From Pseudonocardia oceani (GTDB lineage: Bacteria > Actinomycetota > Actinomycetes > Mycobacteriales > Pseudonocardiaceae): DNA of 64,000 nt. The position numbers and the translations under genes are program-made. The notes below the pieces were generated by a model that worked only from the letters and a program-made list of their open reading frames with translations, was not told the DNA's origin and searched no databases. Position 1 is the first letter of the stretch. Each line of letters starts with the position of its first letter. Shown here piece by piece: positions 1 through 7,196 of this stretch. The DNA lies in contig NZ_JADQDF010000001.1 in NCBI RefSeq assembly GCF_019263585.2, positions 310,001 to 374,000 of the forward strand, read 5' to 3'.

Positions 1-271
1 TGTTGCGGCCGAACTGCGGGGCGAAGTCGGGCGGCGGGACGGTGAGCGCCGTCTCGGACATCTCCTTGAGGTCGCCCCCGGCGCAGAACGCCCGGTCGCC
101 CGCCCCGGTCAGCACCATGACCTTCGCCGCGTCGTCCCCGTTGAAGCGGTGGGTCGCGGCGAACAGTCCCTCGCGGGCCGCCGCGTTGAGCGCGTTGCGG
201 GCCTCCGGACGGTTGATGGTCACCCAGGCCACCCCGTCGTCGACCTCGTACGTGATCGTTTCCTCGCTCAC
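1..271 (-). CDS. Enoyl-CoA hydratase/isomerase family protein, N-terminal part (runs off the window)
   Basis: The reverse strand reads from a GTG at 271 through 90 codons and leaves the window, so only the N-terminal third is visible. It has the crotonase beginning (VTINRPEARNALN) and the oxyanion-hole segment AFCAGGD at residues 61-67. Crotonases bind acyl-CoA thioesters in the cytoplasm and hydrate or isomerise them; the specificity cannot be read from this part. It is divergent from the TetR gene at 361, which probably controls it together with the operon on the other strand. The family is clear and the substrate unknown. Confidence 0.85.
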   Translation of the reverse strand, partial: MSEETITYEVDDGVAWVTINRPEARNALNAAAREGLFAATHRFNGDDAAKVMVLTGAGDRAFCAGGDLKEMSETALTVPPPDFAPQFGRN

Positions 272-307
272 CGGTTCCCGTCCTGTCGTCCCGGGGCCCC
301 ACCGCCA

Positions 308-325
308 AGTGAGGACCTGTTCACT
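308..325. promoter_or_regulatory. Candidate TetR operator (AGTGA-N8-TCACT)
   Basis: A perfect inverted repeat, AGTGA-8 bases-TCACT, lies in the 89-base gap between the divergent crotonase gene and the TetR gene. Position and symmetry fit an autoregulatory operator for the adjacent TetR protein. The assignment is inference. Confidence 0.4.
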
Positions 326-360
326 CGCGACCGTACCGTCTCTCCTGTCATGATGACCAG

Positions 361-996
361 ATGGCGAGTGGTGCATCAGCCGACGGCGTGCGGCGACGCG
401 ACCCGGACCGGCGCCGCCGCATCCTCGCCGCCGCCGCCGACCTGGTGTCGCGCCGCGGCTTCCACGCCGTGGGGATGGACGAGATCGGCGCCGAGGCGGG
501 CATCGTCGGCTCGGGCGTGTACCGGCACTTCGCCAGCAAGAACGACCTCCTCGTCGCCCTGCTCGACCAGGCGATGCAGCGGCTGCAGAACCGGGCCACC
601 ACGATCGTCGCCCAGACCGACGACGACCACGTCGCGCTGTCTCTACTGGTCCGCGACCACATCCGGGTCGCCCTGCACGACCGCGACATCCTCGCGGTCT
701 ACCACCGCGAGGCGCACAGCCTGCCCGACGCCGACCGCAGACGGCTGCGCCGCGAGCAGCGCCACTACATCGAGGAGTGGGTGGGCGTGCTCGGGCCGCT
801 GCGGCCCGACCTCGGCGACGGCGAGCTGCGGCTGCTCGTGCACGCCGCCATCGGCGCGGTGCAGGCGACGCTGTTCTACCGCAGCGGGCTGACCGAGCAG
901 CGGCTCGCCGAACTGCTGGACGTGACCGCCCACGCGTGTCTGGGGGTGCACCCGCGAAGCAGCGCCGAAAGTGAACGAGGCCTCACCAACTCGTGA
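361..996 (+). CDS. TetR/AcrR family transcriptional regulator
   Basis: This 211-residue protein has the normal TetR length. Its N-terminal helix-turn-helix lies at about residues 38-60 (VGMDEIGAEAGIVGSGVYRHF, followed by SKNDLL). The C-terminal half is a helical ligand-binding domain with no recognisable ligand signature. It is divergent from the crotonase gene ending at 271 and precedes the acyl-CoA operon starting near 1.2-1.5 kb, so a repressor answering to an acyl-CoA or related catabolite is likely. About 200 bases follow with no recognisable gene before the CitE-like remnant. Confidence 0.9.
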   Translation: MASGASADGVRRRDPDRRRRILAAAADLVSRRGFHAVGMDEIGAEAGIVGSGVYRHFASKNDLLVALLDQAMQRLQNRATTIVAQTDDDHVALSLLVRDHIRVALHDRDILAVYHREAHSLPDADRRRLRREQRHYIEEWVGVLGPLRPDLGDGELRLLVHAAIGAVQATLFYRSGLTEQRLAELLDVTAHACLGVHPRSSAESERGLTNS

Positions 997-1213
997 CCCG
1001 AAACCCGGTCGCCCCCACCCCGAGCAGGAGGTCGAGCGGCTCCCGCCGCCACCGTCCCGGCTGCGAGCGGTGGTTCACGTGACCGCGACCGTCGGCGGCG
1101 AGGTGCTCGGCCCAGCGCCGGCACGCCGAGCCGGCTGGGGGCGGAGTGTCGCGAAGTGGGGCACCCGCGGGACCGGCCGCCGTGCTGCACTGCGCGGGTA
1201 GGGAGGAACGCCG

Positions 1214-1540
1214 ATGGGCACAACCGCCCGCCGGACGGGCATCGGTCGCGTTGGTGCGCGAGGTGATCTCGAGCAGGCCCTCGGGCACCCCGGCCGCGAC
1301 CGGCCGGACCAGGGCTCGACCGTGGAGACGGTGCGGGTGAACGGGCCGCACGCGCGACGGGTGCACCACGATGTGGTCGACGTGCCGACCCGCAGGCCGG
1401 ACGCCCTGGACGTGCCCGAGGTCGCCGCGCCCCGGGACGTCCGGCGGTCCGACGTCCTGCTGACCCGCCCGCAGGTGCAGCCGGGCCGCCGAACCGGGCC
1501 TGTGCGGTGGAAGGTGCCGATCGAGGAGGTGGCCCGGTGA
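1214..1540 (+). pseudogene. Possible remnant of a CitE/HpcH-type CoA-ester lyase
   Basis: This frame has high third-position GC over most of its length and ends in a TGA overlapping the GTG of the next gene, as real operon genes here do. The segment VRVNGPHARRVHHDVV followed by RPDALDVPEVAAPRDVRR resembles the central (VRVN...P) part of the citrate lyase beta/HpcH aldolase family. The N-terminal SFLFVPG-like strand and most of the barrel are missing, and no good upstream start or ribosome site is seen. I infer a decayed gene whose tail is still translated or was until recently. It may instead be a short unrelated protein. Confidence 0.35.
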
Positions 1541-3693
1541 CCGCCGACGCGGCGGCTGCCGCACCCACCGGGCGAGAGCTGCTGCGCTGCCTGCTGCGAC
1601 CGGAGTCGGTCGCGCTGTTCGGCGCGTCCCCGGACCCGGCCCGGCCGGCGACCCGGGCGCTGCGCAGCCTGTTGCGCGGTGCGCGGCCGCCGCGGCTCTA
1701 CCCGGTCAACCCGCGGCACACCGCCGTCGCGGGCGTCGTCTGCCTGCCCGACGCCGCGGCGCTGCCCGAGGTGCCGGACCTGACGGTGGTCGCCGTGCGG
1801 GCCGAGTCGGTGCTGGACACCGTGGCCGCGGCGGCCGACCGCGGCGCGCGGACGTTCCTCGTCTTCAGCTCCGGGTTCGCCGAGCTCGACGACGCCGGGG
1901 CCGCGCGCGAGCGCGGGCTGGCCGCACTGGCGCGCGAGCGCGGGCTCGCCGTGGTCGGGCCCAACTCGCTGGGCGTGATCGACTTCGGGTCCCGCTCCTA
2001 CTGCACGTTCGCCTCCCTGGTGGACGGCGAGGCCGAGCTCCCGGCCGGTGCGGTCGCCCTGGTCACCCAGAGCGGGGCCATCGGCAGCTACGTCGCCGCG
2101 ATGGCCCACGCCGGCGGGTTCGGCCTCGCGCTCATGGTCAGCACCGGCAACGAGGCGGTCCTCGACGCCGCGCGGCTGGCCTGCGCCGTGCTCGACGACC
2201 CGGGGGTCCGGGCGGTCGCCCTCTACCTGGAGGGGGTGCGCGACGGCGCCGGCCTGACCGCCTTCTTCGCGGCGGCCCGCGACCGCGGGGTCCCGGTGGT
2301 GCTGCTGCGCGCGGGCGACTCCGAGCGCGGGCAGGCCGCGGCCCGGTCGCACACCGGTGCGCTCGCCGGGTCGGCCCGGGTCAGCGACGCCGTGCTGCGC
2401 CGCTACGGCGTCGTCGGCGTGACCACCCCCGAGGACCTGGTCACGGCCTGCCGGGCCGTGGTGGCCGAGCCGCCGTGGGGCGGGCGCCGGATCGGGGTGC
2501 TGACCGGCTCCGGCGGCGGCGGGGTGCTGGTGAGCGACGCGTGCGACCGGTGGGGGCTGACGGTCCCGCCGCTGCGGCCGGGCACCACGGCGCGGCTGCG
2601 GGAGCTGCTGCCGGCGTGGGCGAGCGCGGCCAACCCGGTCGACGTCACCGCGACGGTGCTGATCGACCCGCGCTCGCCGTTCGACCGGTGCCTGCGGGTC
2701 CTGGCCGGGGACGACGCCGTCGACGAGGTGGTCGTGTTCCTGGGCGGCGGCGGCTCGTTCGGGCCCGGGCTGGCCCGGCGGATCGTCGCCGCGGCGACGG
2801 TGCTCGGGAAGCGCTGCTCGGTGATCTGGCTGGGCGCCTCCGCCGAGGTGGCCGAGATCCTGCACGCGGGCGGGGTCGCCGTCTTCGGTGGCATCGAGGA
2901 GTGCATCCGGCCGCTGGCCGCGCTGGCCGCAGCCGCCGAGCCGCACCCGGCGACGGAGGTGGACCCGGCGACCGAGGGGGACCAGGCCGAGCCTTCCCCC
3001 GCCGCACTGATCCGGTTCCTCGACGCCCAACACCACCGCGTGCTCGACGAGGACGCCTCCAAGACCCTGCTCGAGCTGGCCGGCGTCACCGGCCTGCCGG
3101 CGCGGCGGGTGCTGGCCCCCGCCGAGGTCGCCGCGGGCGAGGACCCCGGGCTCGGGTTCCCGCTGGCGGTGAAGGTGCTGGCGCGCGACATCGCCCACAA
3201 GAGCGCGGTCGGTGGCGTGGTGGTGGGCGTCGCCGACGCGGCGGGTCTGCGGGCCGCCGCGCGGCAGGTGTTCGCCGCCGGCGTCGCCGCGGTCGGCGCC
3301 GCGGGGGTGCAGGGTGTGCTGGTCGAGCGGATGGCACCGCCGGGCGTCGAGGTGATCGTCGGGGTGGCCACCGACCCGGTGTACGGGCGGGTGCTGGCCG
3401 TCGGACCCGGCGGGGTGCTCGCCGAGCTCGTCGACGACGTCACGATCGTGCTGCCCCCGGCGAGCCCCGGGGCCGTCCGGCGGTCGCTCGAGGGCACCCG
3501 GCTGATCCGGTTGCTCGCCGGCGCCGACACCGGCGCGCTGTGCGCGCTGGTCGCCCGGCTCTCGCGGCTGGTGGCCGGCGGGCTGCCCGGCGTCGCGGAG
3601 ATCGATCTCAATCCGGTACTGGTGCACCCGTACGGGCACGGGGTGTCCGTCGTCGACGGCCTGGTCGCTCTCGACCACGCACGGGAGAGGTAG
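1537..3693 (+). CDS. Acyl-CoA synthetase, ADP (NDP)-forming type, fused alpha-beta
   Basis: The 718-residue product has the layout of ADP-forming acetate-CoA ligases. A CoA-binding Rossmann domain lies at about 20-145 (SVALFGASPDPARPATRAL). Succinyl-CoA-ligase-like domains follow, with a candidate phosphohistidine His272 in ARSHTGALAGS. A C-terminal ATP-grasp domain begins near residue 490 and contains PLAVKVLARDIAHKS at about 541-555. The GTG at 1537 is chosen because it overlaps the preceding TGA. It would activate a carboxylic acid to its CoA thioester for the downstream beta-oxidation enzymes. The natural acid is not identifiable; an aromatic-ring or side-chain fragment is plausible from context. 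Confidence 0.85.
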   Translation: MTADAAAAAPTGRELLRCLLRPESVALFGASPDPARPATRALRSLLRGARPPRLYPVNPRHTAVAGVVCLPDAAALPEVPDLTVVAVRAESVLDTVAAAADRGARTFLVFSSGFAELDDAGAARERGLAALARERGLAVVGPNSLGVIDFGSRSYCTFASLVDGEAELPAGAVALVTQSGAIGSYVAAMAHAGGFGLALMVSTGNEAVLDAARLACAVLDDPGVRAVALYLEGVRDGAGLTAFFAAARDRGVPVVLLRAGDSERGQAAARSHTGALAGSARVSDAVLRRYGVVGVTTPEDLVTACRAVVAEPPWGGRRIGVLTGSGGGGVLVSDACDRWGLTVPPLRPGTTARLRELLPAWASAANPVDVTATVLIDPRSPFDRCLRVLAGDDAVDEVVVFLGGGGSFGPGLARRIVAAATVLGKRCSVIWLGASAEVAEILHAGGVAVFGGIEECIRPLAALAAAAEPHPATEVDPATEGDQAEPSPAALIRFLDAQHHRVLDEDASKTLLELAGVTGLPARRVLAPAEVAAGEDPGLGFPLAVKVLARDIAHKSAVGGVVVGVADAAGLRAAARQVFAAGVAAVGAAGVQGVLVERMAPPGVEVIVGVATDPVYGRVLAVGPGGVLAELVDDVTIVLPPASPGAVRRSLEGTRLIRLLAGADTGALCALVARLSRLVAGGLPGVAEIDLNPVLVHPYGHGVSVVDGLVALDHARER

Positions 3694-3699
3694 GCGACG

Positions 3700-4704
3700 A
3701 TGGCGTGGAGGACCCGGATCACCGAGCTGCTCGGGGTGCGCTACCCGATCATGCAGGCCGGGATGGGGGTGGTGGCGGGTGGGCGGCTCGCCGCCGCGGT
3801 GTCGGACGCCGGCGGCGTGGGGTGCATCGGGGCGTCGCGGATGAGCCCGGCCGAGCTGGACGAGGAGATCGCGCTGGTGCAGGCGGCGACCTCGGCCCCC
3901 TTCGGGGTCGACTTCCTGTTCCCCGATCTCGGCGAGCGCCCCGCCGGGCCCGACGGGGGCGCCTCGCACGCGGTCGACCCGGCGCTGCGCGCGGAGCTGC
4001 TCGAGATCGTCTACCGCAGGCGGGTGCCGCTGATCGTCTACGCGATGAAGCTGCCCGCCGGTGCGGCCGACGAGGCCCACGAGCACGGCATCAGGGTGAT
4101 GACCCTGGTGGGCACCGCCCGGCACGCCGCACGCGCGCAGCAGCTCGGCGCGGACGCGGTCGTCGCCACCGGTACCGAGGCGGGCGGGCACACCGGTGCG
4201 GTCGCGCTGTCGGTGCTGGTCCCCGCCGTGGCCCGGGAGGTCGACATCCCGGTGGTCGCCGCGGGCGGGATCGCCACCGGGGCCGGTGTCGCCGCCGCAC
4301 TGGCGCTCGGCGCCGACGGCGTCTGGGTCGGGACCCGGTTCCTGGCCACCCACGAGGCCGCCGTGCACGACGACGTCCGCAAGGAGGCGGTGGCCCGCAC
4401 CGAGGACCAGACCGTGATCTCGCGGGCGCTGTCCGGGAAGACCTGCCGTTTGGCCACCAACGACTTCACCGCCCACTGGGCGACCCGCGAGATCAAGCCC
4501 TTCCCGGAGCAGGCCATCGAGATCAACCGGCAGGGCCTGGTCCTGAAGGGGCTGCGCGAGGGTGACGTCGTCGGCTCGCCGATCCCGCTCGGCCAGTCCA
4601 CGGCCCTGGTGGACCGGGTGGACGGAGCCGCGGCGGTGCTGGCCGACCTGGTGGGCGGGGCCGAGCGGGCGCTGCGCGGGCTCGCCGAGCGGATGGCGCC
4701 GTGA
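3700..4704 (+). CDS. Nitronate monooxygenase-like FMN protein
   Basis: The 334-residue TIM-barrel protein has the 2-nitropropane dioxygenase/nitronate monooxygenase start (LGVRYPIMQAGMGVVAGG) and the GTEAGGHTG segment at about 157-165, which contacts FMN and holds the likely catalytic His. It starts 6 bases after the CoA ligase and overlaps the next gene by four bases (GTGA). In CoA-degradation operons these proteins are often auxiliary flavin oxidoreductases rather than true nitronate oxidases. FabK-type enoyl reductases share the fold, so the exact reaction is open. Confidence 0.8.
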   Translation: MAWRTRITELLGVRYPIMQAGMGVVAGGRLAAAVSDAGGVGCIGASRMSPAELDEEIALVQAATSAPFGVDFLFPDLGERPAGPDGGASHAVDPALRAELLEIVYRRRVPLIVYAMKLPAGAADEAHEHGIRVMTLVGTARHAARAQQLGADAVVATGTEAGGHTGAVALSVLVPAVAREVDIPVVAAGGIATGAGVAAALALGADGVWVGTRFLATHEAAVHDDVRKEAVARTEDQTVISRALSGKTCRLATNDFTAHWATREIKPFPEQAIEINRQGLVLKGLREGDVVGSPIPLGQSTALVDRVDGAAAVLADLVGGAERALRGLAERMAP

Positions 4705-5843
4705 CCGGGACGTGCGTGGCCGGGATCGGGATGACCGAGTTCTCCCGGGCCAGCGGCCGCAGCGCCGAGCGGCTGGCCGTGGAGGCGGCGACCGCGGCGT
4801 GCGCGGACGCCGGCCTGCCCACCTCGGCGGTCGACGGCATCGTGCCGTTCCCGTTCGGGCCCTCGGCCGAGGACCTGATCGCGGGCCTCGGGCTGCCCGA
4901 CGTGACGTTCACGGCGGTGCCGCACCTGGGCGGGGCCAGCACGGTCGCCGGCCTGCGGCTCGCCGCACTGGCCGTGGCGAGCGGCGCGGCCCGCTGCGTG
5001 CTCGTGTTCGTCGCCCGCAACGGCCGCTCGGGGTCGCGGGTCGAGCAGCGGATCGGGGTGCTGCTGCCCGGTCAACGCTACCGCCGCCAGCTGGAGCACC
5101 CGCACGGGTTCACCACGCCCGCGCAGTGGTACTCGATGTTCGCCCGTCGGCACATGCACGAGTTCGGCACCACCCGCGAGCACCTGGGTGCCGTCGCGCT
5201 GGCCATGCGCGCGCACGCCCAGCTGAACCCGCACGCGCAGATGCACGGGCGGCCGATGACGATGGAGCAGTACCGCGGCAGCCGGCCGATCGCCGAGCCC
5301 TACCTGCTGCTCGACTGCTGCCAGGAGACCGACGGCGCCGGAGCGGTGCTGGTGGTGGCCGCGGACCGGGCCCGCGACCTGCGCCGGCGCCCGGTGCACC
5401 TGGCCGGGCTGGCCGAGGGCCACCCGGACTCGCCCGACGACCTGGTCAACCGCCGCGACTTCTTCACCGTCGGGCTGACCAGGGCGGCACCACGCGCGTT
5501 CGCGATGGCCGGGGTGACCCCGGCGGACGTGGACGCGGCGATGATCTACGACTGCTTCACCTTCGAGGTGATCCAGCAGCTGGAGGAGGCCGGGTTCTGC
5601 GCCCGCGGCGACGGCGGCCCGTTCGTGGCCGACGGCGGCATCGCGCTCGGCGGGCGGCTCCCGGTCAACCCGCACGGCGGGCTGCTCTCCGACGGGCACA
5701 TCGCCGGGATGAACCACGTGGTGGAGGCGGTCGTGCAGCTGCGCGGCGACGGCGGGGCGCGCCAGGTCCCCGGGGCGGAGGTGGTCGCGGTGACCGGATG
5801 GGGCGACATGGGCGACGGCGCGATCGCGGTGCTGACCCGGTGA
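4701..5843 (+). CDS. Thiolase-superfamily protein, Ltp2/SCP2-like (probable retro-aldolase)
   Basis: The 380-residue product has the thiolase fold start (VAGIGMTEFSR) and the C-terminal NPHGGLLSDGHIAG motif. Where a true thiolase carries its nucleophilic Cys it reads LGGASTVAGL, with no Cys. That fits the Ltp2 class, which cleaves beta-hydroxyacyl-CoA by a retro-aldol reaction with a DUF35 partner. The tyrosine-containing segment MIYDCFTFEV matches the YD(S/C)F region of this group. The GTG start overlaps the previous stop, and the DUF35 partner follows with another GTGA overlap. A side-chain-shortening aldolase is the best inference. Confidence 0.85.
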   Translation: MTGTCVAGIGMTEFSRASGRSAERLAVEAATAACADAGLPTSAVDGIVPFPFGPSAEDLIAGLGLPDVTFTAVPHLGGASTVAGLRLAALAVASGAARCVLVFVARNGRSGSRVEQRIGVLLPGQRYRRQLEHPHGFTTPAQWYSMFARRHMHEFGTTREHLGAVALAMRAHAQLNPHAQMHGRPMTMEQYRGSRPIAEPYLLLDCCQETDGAGAVLVVAADRARDLRRRPVHLAGLAEGHPDSPDDLVNRRDFFTVGLTRAAPRAFAMAGVTPADVDAAMIYDCFTFEVIQQLEEAGFCARGDGGPFVADGGIALGGRLPVNPHGGLLSDGHIAGMNHVVEAVVQLRGDGGARQVPGAEVVAVTGWGDMGDGAIAVLTR

Positions 5844-6274
5844 GCGCGCCGCGGGCCACACCACCGCTGCCCGATCCGGACGACCCGGTGCTGGGCGGGT
5901 ACTGGGCCGCGGCCGCCCGGGGCGAGCTCGTGGTGCAGCAGTGCGCCGCGTGCGAGCGGGTGCAGTGGCCGCCGCGCGACACCTGCGGGCGGTGCGGCCC
6001 GGCCGAGCTGCGCTGGCTGCCCGTCGCGGGCACCGGCTCGCTGTTCACCTGGACGGTCGTGCACCACACCACGGTCGCGGCCTACGCCGATGCGCTGCCG
6101 TTCGCCGTCGGTGCGGTCGAACTCGACGACGCGCCGGCCCGGATGCTCGGCCGGTTGCGCGGCGCGCCGCCGGAGGAGCTGGAGATCGACATGCCGCTGG
6201 AGGTGGCGTTCGAGCCGGTCGCCCCGGGCATCGCGCTGCCCGTCTGGCAGCCCGCCGGGGGCGGTCCCCGGTGA
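5840..6274 (+). CDS. DUF35 OB-fold/zinc-ribbon acyl-CoA-associated protein
   Basis: This 144-residue protein has a rubredoxin-like zinc ribbon (Cys35, Cys38, Cys49, Cys52) followed by an OB-fold (TGSLFTWTVVHHTT onward), the standard DUF35 layout. DUF35 proteins are obligate partners of Ltp2-type aldolases and related thiolases and help present the CoA thioester. It is sandwiched by four-base overlaps between the thiolase-like gene and a MaoC gene. In mycobacterial ChsH2 the DUF35 part is fused to the MaoC protein; here it is separate. Confidence 0.87.
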   Translation: MSAPRATPPLPDPDDPVLGGYWAAAARGELVVQQCAACERVQWPPRDTCGRCGPAELRWLPVAGTGSLFTWTVVHHTTVAAYADALPFAVGAVELDDAPARMLGRLRGAPPEELEIDMPLEVAFEPVAPGIALPVWQPAGGGPR

Positions 6275-6765
6275 CCGGCCCGCTCGTCACGGACGAGGCG
6301 CGGGCCTGGATCGGCCGCAGCGACCCGCCGGTGACCGTGGAGGTGAGCGCCACCGACATCGCGAAGTACTGCCACGCCGTCGGCGAGACCGCTGCCGAGC
6401 ACTTCGACGAGGCCGCCGCCCGCGCCGCCGGGTACCGCGCGATCGTGGCCCCGCCGGGGTTCTACGTGGCCGTGCGGATCGGCGCGGCGCTGATCCGGCC
6501 GCGCGCCGCGCTCGCCGAGGACGGCACCCCCGACGCCGACCTCCCCCCGATCGCCGTGTCGCAGGTGATGGCCGGGGAGACCCGGGCCCGGTTCCCCGGC
6601 CGGATCCATGCCGGCGACCGGATCACCCTGGAGAGGACGATCACCGGGCTGACCGAGAAGGCCGGCTCGTCGGGCCCCTTCGTGCTGATGGGGCTGCGGC
6701 ACCGGCTCACCAACCAGCTCGGCGAGGAGGTCGTGGTGGAGGACTACTCACGGATCCTGCGATGA
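6271..6765 (+). CDS. MaoC/FAS1-type dehydratase-like protein, N-terminal hot-dog half
   Basis: The 164-residue product matches the hydratase-like hot-dog domain found at the N-terminus of FAS1-type dehydratases and of ChsH2 (segments IVAPPGFYVAVRIGAAL and GRIHAGDRITLERTITGL). It lacks the Asp/His catalytic pair of active MaoC hydratases, as expected for the CoA-binding, non-catalytic partner. The active-looking partner is the next gene, overlapped by ATGA. Together they should form a heteromeric enoyl-CoA hydratase. Confidence 0.83.
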   Translation: MTGPLVTDEARAWIGRSDPPVTVEVSATDIAKYCHAVGETAAEHFDEAAARAAGYRAIVAPPGFYVAVRIGAALIRPRAALAEDGTPDADLPPIAVSQVMAGETRARFPGRIHAGDRITLERTITGLTEKAGSSGPFVLMGLRHRLTNQLGEEVVVEDYSRILR

Positions 6766-7196
6766 GCGAGCGTCAGCGAGGGAGAGCGGTGAGCGGGCTC
6801 CCCCGGGCCGGCGACCCGCTCGGGCCGGTCGGCCACCGGCCCGGCGCCGTCGAGCTGTTCCAGTACTCGGCGGTGCTGTGGAACTCCCACCGCATCCACT
6901 ACGACGCCGACTACTGCCGCGACGTCGCCGGCCATCCCGCGGTCGTGGTGCCGGGCCCGCTGCAGGGCACCTACCTCGAGCAGCTGCTCACCGGGTGGGC
7001 CCGGCCGGGCCGGTTGGTCGAGCTCCGCTACCGCAACCGGGCGTCGGCCTACGTCGGCGAGGAGCTGCTCGCCCGCGGGCGCGTGCTCGAGGTCGGCGCC
7101 GACGGCCGGACGGTCCGCTGCGAGGTCTGGCTGGCCACCGCCGACGGGCGCACCACCACCACCGGTGAGGGGACGGTCGAGCTCGGATGGACCTGA
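6762..7196 (+). CDS. MaoC-like enoyl-CoA hydratase, catalytic half (HTD2 type)
   Basis: This hot-dog protein has the HTD2-type catalytic segment WNSHRIHYDADYC at about 40-52 and PGPLQGTYLEQLL, typical of 3-hydroxyacyl-thioester dehydratases. The ATG at 6762 overlaps the preceding stop (144 residues). A GTG at 6789 preceded by GAGGGAGAG is an equally good start (135 residues), and the nine extra residues are low-complexity. It pairs with the upstream non-catalytic half, as ChsH1 does with ChsH2. Its end overlaps the acyl-CoA dehydrogenase gene. Confidence 0.85.
   Translation: MSERQRGRAVSGLPRAGDPLGPVGHRPGAVELFQYSAVLWNSHRIHYDADYCRDVAGHPAVVVPGPLQGTYLEQLLTGWARPGRLVELRYRNRASAYVGEELLARGRVLEVGADGRTVRCEVWLATADGRTTTTGEGTVELGWT

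Noticed and set aside
1075-4476. A 1133-codon open frame on the minus strand opposite the CoA ligase and nitronate monooxygenase genes
   Set aside because: Composition is an Arg/Gly/His/Pro-rich antisense pattern typical of high-GC shadows; the plus-strand genes have recognisable motifs and overlaps.
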